From NCBI RefSeq assembly GCF_900188005.1, contig NZ_FZNR01000019.1, positions 1 through 64,000 of the forward strand: a stretch of DNA of 64,000 nucleotides. The letters run 5' to 3'. Source of the stretch: Actinoplanes regularis. Its GTDB lineage: Bacteria > Actinomycetota > Actinomycetes > Mycobacteriales > Micromonosporaceae. Made by a program: the position numbers and the translations under genes. The notes below the pieces were generated by a model. That model did no database searches and was not told where the DNA came from. It worked only from the letters and a program-made list of their open reading frames with translations. Positions 31,908 through 41,031 of the stretch are shown piece by piece (within the stretch, counting starts at the first letter, position 1; each line of letters opens with the position of its first letter).

Positions 31908-33461
31908 ATGCGTCGTCTCGTGGTCGTACTGTCGCTGTTCCTGATGTCCCTCGTGGTGGTCGCGGCACCCGCCTCGGCGGCCACCACCGGTTTCCACTGG
32001 AACGACATCACCGCCACCGACGGGGTGAAGCTCAAGTCCAACGTGATCGAACCGGGCGCTCCCGGCCTGCACCCCGGCGTCGTGCTCGTGGCGAGCTGGG
32101 CCCTCAACGACCTCCAGTACCTGGCGCAGGAGAAGCGGCTCGCCGAGGCGGGCTACGTCGTCCTGTCGTACACGACCCGCGGGTTCTGGCTCTCCGGCGG
32201 CACGATCGACGTGGCCGGTCCCAAGGACGTCGCGGACGCGTCGAGCGCGGTCGACTGGCTGATCGCGAACACCGGGGTGGACCCGGGCCGGATCGGCATC
32301 GTCGGGCTCTCCTACGGCGGCGGGATCAGCCTGCTCGCCGCCGCGCACGACGCACGCATCCGCGCGGTGGGCTCGCTCAGCGGCTGGAGCGATCTGGAGG
32401 CCTCGCTGCGCGGTGGCGAGACCCGCCGGTCGCAGGCGGCGTGGTTCCTGCAGACCGCGGGGCGGCTCGCCGGGCGCCCGTCGCCGGAGATGAACCGGGT
32501 GCTCGACGACTACTGGGCCGACCGCAACGCCGAGGGCCTCCAGCAGTGGGCGCGGCAGCGGTCCGTCCGGTATTCGATCGACGCGATCAACCGCAACCAT
32601 CCCGCGGTCCTCATCACGCAGAGCTTCGGGGACAGCATCTTCCCGGCGAACCAGATGCTCGACTTCTACACCGCGCTGAACACGCCCAAGCGCATCGAAC
32701 TGGCACCCGGTGACCACGCCACCGTGGAGCTCTCCGGCCTCGCGGGCCTGCCGAACCACGCGTGGACCAGTGTGCGGCGCTGGCTCGACCAGTACCTGGC
32801 TGGCGTCGACACCGGCGTCGGCGAGGAGCCCGGTGTCGTGCTGCGCCCGCACAACTCCTCGGCCGTCGAGCACTACCGCGACTGGGCGCACGTCGCCGGG
32901 CACAGCGATCGTCTGCTGCTCGGCGCGCCGCGTGGCGTGATCGCCACCGGCGGACTGAGCCCGGTGTCGACGGTGACCACGTGGAGCAGGCGGATCCGGG
33001 CCGGTCATCCCACCGTCGCCGAGGGCGGGGTGGCCCTGCTGACCAATGGGCTCGAGGGGCTGACCGGGATCCCGCCGATCGTGTCGCTGCCGCTGGTGTC
33101 GCGCCGTGACGCCGGGGTGTGGGTGTCCGACACCGCGCCGGCCGGTGGCTGGAAGGTTCGCGGAGTGCCGTACCTGCACGCGCCGGTGACCTCGTCACGC
33201 CCGGCCGGCACCGTGATCGCCTACCTGTACGACGTGAACGCCGTCGGGATCGGCAAGCTGTTCTCGCACGCGCCGGTCACCTGGAGCGGCTCCTCCACCA
33301 CCGTGGAGCTGCCGCTGCAGGTCACCGCGTACGACCTGCCGTCCGGCCACCGGCTCGCGCTGGTCATCGACACCAAGGACACGCTCTACCTCGACGCCAA
33401 CGTCAGGAACTCGGCCATCACCTTCGGCAGCGGATCGTGGCTGGACGTGCCGATCGCCTGA
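31908..33461 (+). CDS. Secreted CocE/NonD-like alpha/beta hydrolase
   Basis: A 517-residue secreted protein. A signal peptide (about 1-27: RRLVVVLSLFLMSLVVVAAP) is followed by a CocE/X-Pro dipeptidyl-peptidase-like hydrolase domain. The nucleophile elbow is GLSYGGG, an acid lies in QSFGDSIFPANQ, and the catalytic histidine is in PGDHATVE. A C-terminal jelly-roll (about 330-517) contains YLYDVNAVGIGKLFSHAPVT and LALVIDTKD, as in X-Pro dipeptidyl peptidases and cocaine esterase. It should cleave ester or Xaa-Pro amide bonds extracellularly; which is undecided. ATG 31908 has GAGG at 7-bp spacing. Confidence 0.88.
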   Translation: MRRLVVVLSLFLMSLVVVAAPASAATTGFHWNDITATDGVKLKSNVIEPGAPGLHPGVVLVASWALNDLQYLAQEKRLAEAGYVVLSYTTRGFWLSGGTIDVAGPKDVADASSAVDWLIANTGVDPGRIGIVGLSYGGGISLLAAAHDARIRAVGSLSGWSDLEASLRGGETRRSQAAWFLQTAGRLAGRPSPEMNRVLDDYWADRNAEGLQQWARQRSVRYSIDAINRNHPAVLITQSFGDSIFPANQMLDFYTALNTPKRIELAPGDHATVELSGLAGLPNHAWTSVRRWLDQYLAGVDTGVGEEPGVVLRPHNSSAVEHYRDWAHVAGHSDRLLLGAPRGVIATGGLSPVSTVTTWSRRIRAGHPTVAEGGVALLTNGLEGLTGIPPIVSLPLVSRRDAGVWVSDTAPAGGWKVRGVPYLHAPVTSSRPAGTVIAYLYDVNAVGIGKLFSHAPVTWSGSSTTVELPLQVTAYDLPSGHRLALVIDTKDTLYLDANVRNSAITFGSGSWLDVPIA

Positions 33462-33476
33462 CGGGAAGCTCACGGA

Positions 33477-34385
33477 TCATCGCGCCCGGCGGAACTGGCC
33501 GGGCGCGAGGCCGTACTCCCGCTTGAACGCCTTGGCGAAGGCGAACGCCGAGGTGTAGCCGACGCGTTGCGCGACGGCCTGGAGCGGTCTGTCGGTGTCC
33601 CGCAGCATCCGGGCCGCCAGGGTCATCCGCCACCAGGTCAGATAGCCCAGCGGAGGCCGGCCGGCCAGCGCGGTGAACCGGCGGGCGAACGCAGCCCGCG
33701 ACAGTCCCGCGATCGCGCCCAGCGCCTCGACCGTCCACTGCCGAGCCGGCTCCTCGTGGATGCCGCGCAGCGCGGCCGTGATCGCCGGATCGTTCAGCGT
33801 CGCGGCCCAGCCGGTGGTCGGGCCCGCCGAGGACCGCTCGGCGAGCCAGCCCCGCACGATGTAGAGCAGCATCACGTCCAGCAGCGCCGCGACGACCGCC
33901 TCGGTGCCGTGATCAGGATCGGTCACCTCGTCGCCGAGCAGGTTGACCGCCGCGTGCAGCGGCGAGCGGTGACCGAGGCGGGCCGGCAGATGGACGAGCT
34001 CGGGAAGCTCCGCGAACAGCGGGTGCGGCCGGGTCCGGTCGAGCGTGTACGCGCCGCACAGCAGGACCGTCAGGGCGCCCGGTCCGTCGTCACGCACCGG
34101 CCTGACCTGCGAGAGAGCGCCGGAGGGTACGGCGTCGAGCGGCGTCGACAGACTGTCGGCCAGCGCGTGCCCGCACCCGTGCGGCAGGCACACCACGTCA
34201 CCCACGCCCAGCGGGACGGGCGGGCCGCCGGCCGGGATCAGCCAGCACGACCCTTCGAGCACCACGTGGAAGCCGGCCCCGGAGAACGGCTCGGCCCGCA
34301 CGCCCCACGGCGCCCGCTTGCGGATCTCGGCGGAGTGCGGCCGCCCCGTGCGCATGGCGCCGATCGCGTCGCTGAGAACGTCCAC
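33477..34385 (-). CDS. AraC family regulator with cupin domain
   Basis: A 302-residue regulator. The N-terminal cupin-type ligand domain includes RPHSAEIRKRAPWGVRAEPF, then GVGDVVCLPHGCGHALAD. The C-terminal AraC DNA-binding domain has two helix-turn-helices: VEALGAIAGLSRAAFARRFT and QAVAQRVGYTSAFAFAKAFK, then REYGLAPGQFRR. I prefer GTG 34385 because the VDVLSDAIGAMRTGRP start matches this family and TACGAT (34398-34393) lies 7 bp upstream, giving a leaderless mRNA; GTG 34412 is the alternative. It is divergent from the ohr-like gene, a plausible target. Confidence 0.88.
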   Translation of the reverse strand: MDVLSDAIGAMRTGRPHSAEIRKRAPWGVRAEPFSGAGFHVVLEGSCWLIPAGGPPVPLGVGDVVCLPHGCGHALADSLSTPLDAVPSGALSQVRPVRDDGPGALTVLLCGAYTLDRTRPHPLFAELPELVHLPARLGHRSPLHAAVNLLGDEVTDPDHGTEAVVAALLDVMLLYIVRGWLAERSSAGPTTGWAATLNDPAITAALRGIHEEPARQWTVEALGAIAGLSRAAFARRFTALAGRPPLGYLTWWRMTLAARMLRDTDRPLQAVAQRVGYTSAFAFAKAFKREYGLAPGQFRRAR

Positions 34386-34488
34386 GGGTCCGATCGTATC
34401 GACCGTCCCCACTCAGCGAGACGATCGGACATCGACGGGAGACGGCGAGCCATGGGCCGCGGCCACCGATCTTCCTAGCGTGAGAGTC

Positions 34489-34914
34489 ATGAAAACGGTG
34501 AAGGACCTGAACAGCCAGTACACCGCGGTCGCGACCGCCACCGGCCGCGACGGCCGCGCCTTCAGCTCGGACGGCCTGCTGGACGTCAAGCTCGCACTGC
34601 AGCGGGAACTGGGCGGCCCCGGCGGCGGCACCAACCCGGAGCAGCTCTTCGCGGCCGGCTGGGCCGCCTGCTTCGCCACCTCGATGCAGCTGGTGGCGCG
34701 GCAGCGGAAGATCGACGTCGAGGGCCTGTCGGTCACCGCCGAGGTCGGTCTCGTCCCCAAGGAACAGGGCGGCTTCACGCTCGCGGCCGTCCTGCGCACG
34801 ACGCTGCCGGCGAGCGTGCCGGCGGAGGTCGGCCGGGAGCTCATCGAAGCCACCCACCAGGTCTGCCCCTACTCCGGCGCCACCCGCGGGAACATCCCGG
34901 TCGAGCTGCTCTGA
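34489..34914 (+). CDS. ohr: Organic hydroperoxide resistance protein (Ohr/OsmC)
   Basis: A 141-residue Ohr-type peroxidase. The catalytic and resolving cysteines C61 (AAGWAACFATSMQ) and C126 (HQVCPYSGATRGN) are in the Ohr arrangement and spacing, and an arginine in the N-terminal region fits the active site. It reduces fatty-acid and other organic hydroperoxides, normally with lipoylated partners. The start at ATG 34489 follows TGAGAG. The neighbour is a cupin-AraC regulator rather than the usual MarR-type OhrR. A long perfect hairpin terminates the gene. Confidence 0.93.
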   Translation: MKTVKDLNSQYTAVATATGRDGRAFSSDGLLDVKLALQRELGGPGGGTNPEQLFAAGWAACFATSMQLVARQRKIDVEGLSVTAEVGLVPKEQGGFTLAAVLRTTLPASVPAEVGRELIEATHQVCPYSGATRGNIPVELL

Positions 34915-34923
34915 CCGGCGCCG

Positions 34924-34961
34924 GGCCCGGCACGTACGCAGATTTGCGTACGTGCCGGGCC
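34924..34961 (+). terminator. Long perfect hairpin terminator
   Basis: A 17-bp perfect stem, GGCCCGGCACGTACGCA / TGCGTACGTGCCGGGCC, with a GATT loop, 9 bases after the ohr stop. It is one of the longest uninterrupted stems in the window. Confidence 0.85.
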
Positions 34962-35034
34962 GCCGTGCGACGGACGACCGGCCGGCCGTCGCTCCGGACG
35001 ATGGTGCGGTACGGATCGTCGTCGGAGGGGCGCA

Positions 35035-35787
35035 ATGGCATTGGTACGGGGACCGCGGGTGCCGGGCGGCCGGATCGAGCGGATCTGCTGGATCGCGGGT
35101 CTGGTGCTGATCGCGGCCGGGGTGTTCCACCTCGCGGTGTTCGCCGTCGCCGGTGGGCCCTGGCACGGGCCGGTGTCGTGGCGTAAACCGATCACTTTCG
35201 GGCTGTCCTTCGGCCTCACCCTGATGACCGTCGCCTGGCTATCGGCGTACCTGCCGTTGCCCGCCCGCCGGCGCGGACTCCTGCTCGCCGTCTTCGCGGT
35301 GGACTGCTGCGTCGAGGTCGCCGGGATCACCCTGCAGGCGTGGCGGGGGGTGCCCTCGCACATCAACCGGGAGACCGCGTTCGACTCGGCGGTCTCCACG
35401 GTGCTCGCGATCGGCGGCGGGGTGCTCGTGGTGGTGCTGGGGCTGATGAGCCTGGCGGCGTTCCGGGCCCGGGTCGCACCGAGCATGCGGGTGGCGTTGC
35501 GGGCGGGATTCGCGTCGCTGCTGATCGGGCTGGTCTCCGGGGCGGCGATGATCGCCCGAGGGGTGGTCGAGGTCAACGGTGGGGATCAGCAGCGGGCGTA
35601 CGAGGTCGTCGGGTTCCTCAAACCCGTACACGCGATGGGCCTGCACGGCGTCCTGGTGCTCCCGGCACTGGCCTGGCTCCTGTCGTTCACCCGCTGGGAC
35701 GAGGCCAGACGGACCCGTGCCGTCGTCGTGGCGGTGGCCGGCTACGGCGCCGCCACCATCGCGGCCCTCGCGTACTCGCTGGCCTGA
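35035..35787 (+). CDS. Integral membrane protein, unknown function
   Basis: A 250-residue protein with about seven membrane helices: ICWIAGLVLIAAGVFHLAVF, ITFGLSFGLTLMTVAWLSAY, LLLAVFAVDCCVEVAGITL, VSTVLAIGGGVLVVVLGLMS, AGFASLLIGLVSGAAMIA, MGLHGVLVLPALAWLL and VVVAVAGYGAATIAALAY. No family recognised. GGAGGGG precedes ATG 35035. The histidine kinase gene starts 12 bp after its stop, so it is probably the first gene of a three-gene signalling operon and may supply a sensed signal or be a target of the system. Confidence 0.75.
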   Translation: MALVRGPRVPGGRIERICWIAGLVLIAAGVFHLAVFAVAGGPWHGPVSWRKPITFGLSFGLTLMTVAWLSAYLPLPARRRGLLLAVFAVDCCVEVAGITLQAWRGVPSHINRETAFDSAVSTVLAIGGGVLVVVLGLMSLAAFRARVAPSMRVALRAGFASLLIGLVSGAAMIARGVVEVNGGDQQRAYEVVGFLKPVHAMGLHGVLVLPALAWLLSFTRWDEARRTRAVVVAVAGYGAATIAALAYSLA

Positions 35788-35799
35788 GAGGATGCTCGG

Positions 35800-36918
35800 G
35801 TGAGCTGGGCGAGGTTCGGGCAGCCGGCGCGGGCGGACCTGGCGCTGGCCACGCTGCTCGCGGTGGCCGCCGCGGTGGGCAGCGGGGTCGCCGCCCGGCT
35901 GGGCCACGCCGCCGTGCCGCTCGACCGCACCGGTTACACCCTGGTGATCGTGGCCGCCCTGGCCCTCGCGGTGCGCCGCCGGTGGCCGCTGGTCACGCTC
36001 GCGGTGACGGGGCTGTGCGCCGCCGGTTACCTCGCCGTGGGCTACGCGTACGGCCCGATCCTGCTGCTCGTCATGTTCGCCGTGTACAGCGCGGTCCGGC
36101 ACGCCCCGACCCGGGCCGCGCTCTGGTGCGCGGGCGCGGTGCTGTCGCTGCTGCTGATCCACCTGTTCACCTCGGACGGCCGGCCCGGCTGGCCGGGTGT
36201 GGTCCCGGTCGTCGCGTGGGTGGTCGTACCGGCCAGCGTCGGATACGGGCTGCGGCTGCGACAGGCCGCGGCCCAGCAGGCGCGGGTCGAGACGATCCGG
36301 CAACGCGTGGACGACGAGCGGCTGCGCATCGCGCAGGAGGTCCACGACATCGTCGGGCACGGTCTGGCCGCCATCAAGATGCAGGCCGACATCGCGCTGC
36401 ACGTCCTGGACCGCAATCCCGGGCACGCCCGCCCGGCGCTGGAGGCGATCAGCCGCAGCAGCCGGCAGGCCCTCGACGAGCTGCGGTCGACGCTGGCCGC
36501 CACCCGTCGCGTCGACGGCGACGAGCACAACCCGCCGACCGGTCTCGGCGGGCTCGACCAGCTGCTGCGGCGGATGGCCGACGCGGGGGTGCGGGTCGAC
36601 CTGCGTACCCACGGCGAGCCGGGCACGCTGTTGCCGGCGGCCGTCGACCTCGCCGCGTACCGCGTCGCCCAGGAATCGCTGACCAACGTGCTGCGGCACG
36701 GCGGAGGCGGGCAGGCCGACCTCACCATCCGGTACGAGCCCGACGGCATCGCCATCACCGTGAGCAATCCGCTGACCGGCACCCCGGCCGCCGGTACCGG
36801 GTCCGGGATCGCCGGCATGCGCGCCCGCGTCGAGGCGCTCGGCGGTCAGGTCACCGCCGGTCCGCGGGACGAGCGCTTCGAGGTCCACGTCCGGCTGCCG
36901 CTCGGGGATCCGGCATGA
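35800..36918 (+). CDS. NarL-type sensor histidine kinase
   Basis: A 372-residue kinase. Four to five N-terminal membrane helices (about 10-155) with almost no extracellular loops suggest sensing within the membrane. The HisKA_3 dimerisation box is DERLRIAQEVHDIVGHGLAA, with the phospho-acceptor histidine in EVHD. A HATPase_c domain follows (QESLTNVLRHG, then GIAGMRARVEALGG). GTG 35800 has GAGAGGA upstream. It overlaps the response regulator gene by ATGA, so the pair is translationally coupled. Kinases of this kind often respond to cell-envelope stress or antibiotics; the signal here is unknown. Confidence 0.94.
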   Translation: MSWARFGQPARADLALATLLAVAAAVGSGVAARLGHAAVPLDRTGYTLVIVAALALAVRRRWPLVTLAVTGLCAAGYLAVGYAYGPILLLVMFAVYSAVRHAPTRAALWCAGAVLSLLLIHLFTSDGRPGWPGVVPVVAWVVVPASVGYGLRLRQAAAQQARVETIRQRVDDERLRIAQEVHDIVGHGLAAIKMQADIALHVLDRNPGHARPALEAISRSSRQALDELRSTLAATRRVDGDEHNPPTGLGGLDQLLRRMADAGVRVDLRTHGEPGTLLPAAVDLAAYRVAQESLTNVLRHGGGGQADLTIRYEPDGIAITVSNPLTGTPAAGTGSGIAGMRARVEALGGQVTAGPRDERFEVHVRLPLGDPA

Positions 36919-37568
36919 TCCGGGTGCTCGTCGCGGACGATCAGGAGCTGGTCCGGTTCGGGCTGCGCACGCTCATCGACAACGAGGACGGCCTGACCTG
37001 TGTCGGCGAGGCCGCGGACGGGCTGAGCGCGGTGGCCGAGGCCGTCCGGACCCGGCCGGACATCGTCCTGATGGACATCCGGATGCCCGGCGTCGACGGC
37101 CTGGAGGCGACCCGCCGGATCACCGCGGACCCCGGACTGGCCGCGACCCGGATCATCGTGCTGACCACTTTCGAGCACGACCAGTACGTCTTCGACGCGC
37201 TGCGGTCCGGGGCCAGCGGCTTCCTGCTCAAGGACACCACCCCGGCCGACCTGCTCCGCGCGATCGCCACCGTCGCGGACGGTGGCGCGCTGATGTCGCC
37301 GTCGGTCACCCGGACCCTGGTTCGCGAGTTCGTGACGCTCACCCCGCGCACCCTGTCGCCGCATCCGCTGCTGCCCACGCTGACCGCCCGGGAACGCGAG
37401 ATCATGGTGCTCGCCGCCGAGGGCCTGGCCAACGACGAGATCGCCGGACGGCTGGCGATCAGTACGGCCACCGCCCGCACCCACATCAGCCGCGCCATGG
37501 TCAAGCTCGGCGCCCGCGACCGGGCCCAGCTGGTGGTCTTCGCCTACCAGTCCGGCCTGCTCAGCTGA
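36915..37568 (+). CDS. NarL/LuxR-type response regulator
   Basis: A 217-residue regulator. The receiver begins MIRVLVADDQELVRFGLRTL, with the phospho-acceptor aspartate in VLMDIRMPG and the lysine in FLLKDT. The C-terminal LuxR-type helix-turn-helix (about 150-210) shows LTAREREIMVLAAEGLANDE and STATARTHISRAMVKLGARD. It is the cognate partner of the kinase encoded just upstream (ATGA overlap). Likely targets include its own operon with the membrane protein, by analogy with other autoregulated systems. Confidence 0.95.
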   Translation: MIRVLVADDQELVRFGLRTLIDNEDGLTCVGEAADGLSAVAEAVRTRPDIVLMDIRMPGVDGLEATRRITADPGLAATRIIVLTTFEHDQYVFDALRSGASGFLLKDTTPADLLRAIATVADGGALMSPSVTRTLVREFVTLTPRTLSPHPLLPTLTAREREIMVLAAEGLANDEIAGRLAISTATARTHISRAMVKLGARDRAQLVVFAYQSGLLS

Positions 37569-37685
37569 GCGACGCTGCTCAGCGACGGGACAGCAGGGCC
37601 GGTCGCTGCCATCACCGGTCATCAGCTTCGATCTGCTCGACGACGCTTCGACCGTACTGGAGGAAGCCGTCAGTAAGGTCGTGGA

Positions 37686-39149
37686 ATGACCACCGCACGC
37701 TCCTTCGACCCACGGACCGGAAGGTCCGTGCCGGCCCTCGCGGACTCCACCCACGCCGAGGTCGCCGCCGCGGTCGCCGCGGCCGCGGCGGCTTTCGCGG
37801 AAACGCCACCCGGCGTACGGGCCGGGTGGCTGGAGGCGATCGCCGACGCGCTCGACGCCGGCCGGGACGCCGTGGCCGAGCTCGCCGACCAGGAGACCGC
37901 CCTCGGCCTTCCCCGGCTGTCCGGTGAGGCCCAGCGGGCCGCCGCGGCGCTGCGCTTCTACGCCTCGGTGACCCGCGAGGGCTCCTGGCTGGACGCCGTG
38001 ATCGAAACCGGTGGCGACCTGCCCGACCTGCGCCGGGCCCGGGTCCCGCTCGGCCCGGTCGCGGTCTTCGGCGCGAGCAACTTCCCGTTCGGCTTCGGCG
38101 TGCTCGGCCACGACACCGCGACCGCCCTCGCCGCCGGCTGCACCGTCGTGGTCAAGGCGCACCCGGCGCACCCGCGGCTGTCGGCGGCGCTTTTCACGCT
38201 GGCCCGCGACGCGCTGAGCGCGGCGGGCGCGCCGGACGGTTCCCTGACCCTCATCTCCGGGTACGAGGCCGGGAGCCGGCTGGTGAGCCATCCGGACATC
38301 ACGGCGGTCGCGTTCACCGGCTCGCTGCGCGGCGGACTCGCCCTGTGGCGCCAGGCCGCCGAGCGTGACCGGGCGATCCCGGTCTACGCGGAGATGGGCA
38401 CGGTCAACGCCGCCGTGGTGACCGGAGCCGGTGCGGCCACCCGGGCTCCCGCGATCGCGGCCGGGTTCGTCGCGTCGTTCACCCAGGGCATGGGCCAGTT
38501 CTGCACCAAACCCGGGCTGCTGCTCGTGCCCGCCGGAACCGGCCTGCCCGCCCTGGTCGCGCGGGCCCTCACCGAGGCCGCGCCAGAGGGCTGGATGCTC
38601 ACCGAGCAGATCGCCGACGCGTACGCCACCGGGGTCGGTTCCTTCCTGGCGGCCGGAGCGAAGGTGCTGGCCCGCGCCACGCCGGCCGGCGGTGGCTGGG
38701 CCGCCGAGCCGTGCGTGCTCGGTGTGGACCTCGCCGCCGTGACCGGCCTGCTCGAGGAGTGCTTCGGGCCGGTCGCGCTGGTCGCCGAGTATTCCGGCGA
38801 CGCCGAACTGCGTGCGGTCCTGGACGCCCTGCCCGGCAGCCTCGCCGCGGCGGTGCACGGCGGCGGCCCCGGCGATCCGGCGGTGCCCGGCCTGGTCGCC
38901 GCGCTGTCGCGGACCAGCGGCCGGGTCGTGGTCGACGGCTGGCCCACCGGCGTGACCATCGGCTGGGCCCAGCACCACGGCGGCCCGTGGCCGGCCACCA
39001 CCGCGCCGGCGCACACCTCCGTCGGCGCCGCCGCCCTGCAGCGGTTCCTGCGGCCGGTGACCTATCAGGACGTACCCGATCCGGCCCTGCCTCAGGCGCT
39101 GCGGGACGCGAACCCCTGGGGTGTACCGCGCCGCGAGGTGCGCCGGTGA
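37686..39149 (+). CDS. Aldehyde dehydrogenase, 2,5-dioxovalerate dehydrogenase-like
   Basis: A 487-residue NAD(P)-dependent aldehyde dehydrogenase. Catalytic C273 is in GQFCTKPG, general base E236 in YAEMGTVN, oxyanion N132 in GASNFPF, and the nucleotide-binding segment is VVVKAHPAHP with VAFTGS. These features, with the EMGTVN signature, fit the alpha-ketoglutaric semialdehyde (2,5-dioxovalerate) dehydrogenase clade of sugar-acid and hydroxyproline breakdown. GTGA overlap with the CoA-transferase gene shows they are co-translated. No dehydratase or aldolase of those pathways is nearby, so the aldehyde substrate stays open. Confidence 0.9.
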   Translation: MTTARSFDPRTGRSVPALADSTHAEVAAAVAAAAAAFAETPPGVRAGWLEAIADALDAGRDAVAELADQETALGLPRLSGEAQRAAAALRFYASVTREGSWLDAVIETGGDLPDLRRARVPLGPVAVFGASNFPFGFGVLGHDTATALAAGCTVVVKAHPAHPRLSAALFTLARDALSAAGAPDGSLTLISGYEAGSRLVSHPDITAVAFTGSLRGGLALWRQAAERDRAIPVYAEMGTVNAAVVTGAGAATRAPAIAAGFVASFTQGMGQFCTKPGLLLVPAGTGLPALVARALTEAAPEGWMLTEQIADAYATGVGSFLAAGAKVLARATPAGGGWAAEPCVLGVDLAAVTGLLEECFGPVALVAEYSGDAELRAVLDALPGSLAAAVHGGGPGDPAVPGLVAALSRTSGRVVVDGWPTGVTIGWAQHHGGPWPATTAPAHTSVGAAALQRFLRPVTYQDVPDPALPQALRDANPWGVPRREVRR

Positions 39150-40291
39150 CGCCGCTGTCCGGCCTGGTCGTCGCGGATTTCAGCCGGGTGCTCGCCGGCC
39201 CGCTCGCCACCATGACCCTCGCCGACCTCGGCGCCGTCGTGATCAAGGTCGAACGCCCGGGATCGGGCGACGACACCCGGTCCTGGGGGCCGCCGTGGGG
39301 CGACGGGTCGTCGTCGTACTTCGAGGGCCTCAACCGCAGCAAGTACAGCATCGCCCTGGACCTGTCCCGGCCCGGCGACCGGGAGACCGCCCTCGAACTG
39401 GCCGCGCGGGCCGACGTCGTGGTGCAGAACCTGCGACTCGACCGGTTCGAACTGGACTACGCGTCGGTCGCGGCCGCCAACCCCGGCGTCGTGTACTGCT
39501 CGATCACCGGGTTCGGGCCCGACGCCGGCCTTCCCGGGTACGACTTCGTGGTCCAGGCCGTCGGCGGGCTGATGAGTGTCACCGGCGAGACGGACGGCGA
39601 ACCGCTCAAGGTCGGCGTCGCACTCGTCGACGTGCTCACCGCCAAGGACGCCACCATCGGCATCCTGGCCGCCCTGAACCGCCGCCACGAGACCGGGCTG
39701 GGCGACCACGTCCAGGTCGACCTGCTCTCCAGCCTGCTCGGCGGGCTGGTCAACCAGGCCTCCGGCTACCTCGCCACCGGAGTCGCGCCGGGACGTCTGG
39801 GCAACCGGCACCCGTCGATCGCCCCGTACGAGACGCTGCGCTGCTCCGACGTACCCATCGCCGTGGCCTGCGGCAACGATCGCCAGTTCGCCCGGCTCTG
39901 CCGGATCCTGGACCGGCCGGCCCTCGCCTCGGACGCCCGCTTCATCGACAACCCGTCCCGGGTCGCCCACCGGCCGGAGCTGGTCGCGGCGCTCGAGGAC
40001 GCCCTCGCCGCCGCGACCGCAGCCGTTTGGGAGGAGCGGCTGACCGCGGCCGGCATCGCCGCCGGCGTGGTCCGCGACATCGGCCAGGCCCTCGACCGCG
40101 CGTCGGCGCTCGGCCTCGACCCGCTGCTGGAGACCGGCTCCGGCACCCAGATCCGCCACCCCGTCCGGTACGCCGTCGCCCGGCCCGAACCCGCGAGCCG
40201 CCCACCACACCTGGGCGAGCACGACGACCTGGTCCGATCCTGGCTGGCGGGCCGGGCCGACCTCGCACACCCCGGAAAGCGGCCCGCATGA
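39146..40291 (+). CDS. Class III (CaiB/BaiF) CoA-transferase
   Basis: A 381-residue family III acyl-CoA transferase. The N-terminus (LSGLVVADFSRVLAGPLATM, then LADLGAVVIKVERPGSGDDT) and the segment HVQVDLLSSLLGG, containing the catalytic aspartate of the formyl-CoA transferase family, are conserved. It moves CoA between carboxylic acids via a protein-bound anhydride. The GTG at 39146 overlaps the aldehyde dehydrogenase stop. Together the pair could oxidise an aldehyde to an acid and then activate it as a CoA thioester; the actual acid is unknown. Confidence 0.92.
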   Translation: MTPLSGLVVADFSRVLAGPLATMTLADLGAVVIKVERPGSGDDTRSWGPPWGDGSSSYFEGLNRSKYSIALDLSRPGDRETALELAARADVVVQNLRLDRFELDYASVAAANPGVVYCSITGFGPDAGLPGYDFVVQAVGGLMSVTGETDGEPLKVGVALVDVLTAKDATIGILAALNRRHETGLGDHVQVDLLSSLLGGLVNQASGYLATGVAPGRLGNRHPSIAPYETLRCSDVPIAVACGNDRQFARLCRILDRPALASDARFIDNPSRVAHRPELVAALEDALAAATAAVWEERLTAAGIAAGVVRDIGQALDRASALGLDPLLETGSGTQIRHPVRYAVARPEPASRPPHLGEHDDLVRSWLAGRADLAHPGKRPA

Positions 40292-40315
40292 ACCCCGCCG
40301 ACCCCGCCCGTCGGG

Positions 40316-40855
40316 TTATGGGCGCAGCGCGTCGCGAATCGTCTCCAGGTCGTGGATGCGTGTGGGTGGTTGACCACGGCCGACGCCGTGCCACAACTGC
40401 GCGGGGGCGGTTGCCGACAGCACCGCGCGTAGCGGCTCGTGGCGGCTGAACTTGGCGCGCATCGCGTCGCGCATCACCAGGTTCCTGCACTCGTCCCACC
40501 GGCGCAGCTGGGCGTCGTCCAGCAGCACGAGTTTTCGGTGCCTGCGCGCGGTCGCGCCGTCGCCGCGCGCCAGTTCCGTGTCGCTCTCCAAGGCGAACCG
40601 CTCGGCCAGGACCGGGTCCACCAGGGCGATCTTCGCCGCCTGGAACGCGTGCTCGACCGTGCGGTAGGTGCGCTCGCCCAGCGTGAACTCGGCGGGCCAG
40701 AAGTTCGACAGCATCCGTCGCCAGTGCGGCACGCCGGCCAGCGCGGCGTAACGGGCCGGGTCGGTGATCCGCTCATGGACGCCCTGCCCGGGTGGCGGAT
40801 CGGCCGACCCGGAGAAGTAGTACAAGCGGTCCTCAGTCGTCGTCACGGCCGGCAC
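40316..40855 (-). CDS. NADAR (YbiA-like, DUF1768) family protein
   Basis: A 179-residue NADAR-domain protein. Conserved pieces are DRLYYFSGSADPPPG, MLSNFWPAEFTLGERTYRTV (with EHAFQAAKI) and NLVMRDAMRAKFSRHEPLRA. YbiA-type members hydrolyse N-glycosidic bonds in riboflavin intermediates; others act on ADP-ribosylated nucleic acid. The C-terminus (PAQLWHGVGRGQPPTRIHDL) deviates from the common WG.G ending. I start it at GTG 40855; GTG 40846 is an alternative and the ribosome-binding site is poor. It stands alone, convergent with the CoA-transferase gene. Confidence 0.82.
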   Translation of the reverse strand: MPAVTTTEDRLYYFSGSADPPPGQGVHERITDPARYAALAGVPHWRRMLSNFWPAEFTLGERTYRTVEHAFQAAKIALVDPVLAERFALESDTELARGDGATARRHRKLVLLDDAQLRRWDECRNLVMRDAMRAKFSRHEPLRAVLSATAPAQLWHGVGRGQPPTRIHDLETIRDALRP

Positions 40856-41031
40856 ACTATGGCCCGGGTACGACACAAATCCGCGGCCGAGCGCCCGCGG
40901 GCACGTCCGGCTCTGCGGGCGCGTGTCGGATTCCTCACAGAAATCGTGGTCGATTCGCTGGAATGGCGGGTTCAAGATCGGCATCGAACAGGGGGACAGA
41001 GACAGTCCAACTGTGCTGAGAGGAACCTCCC

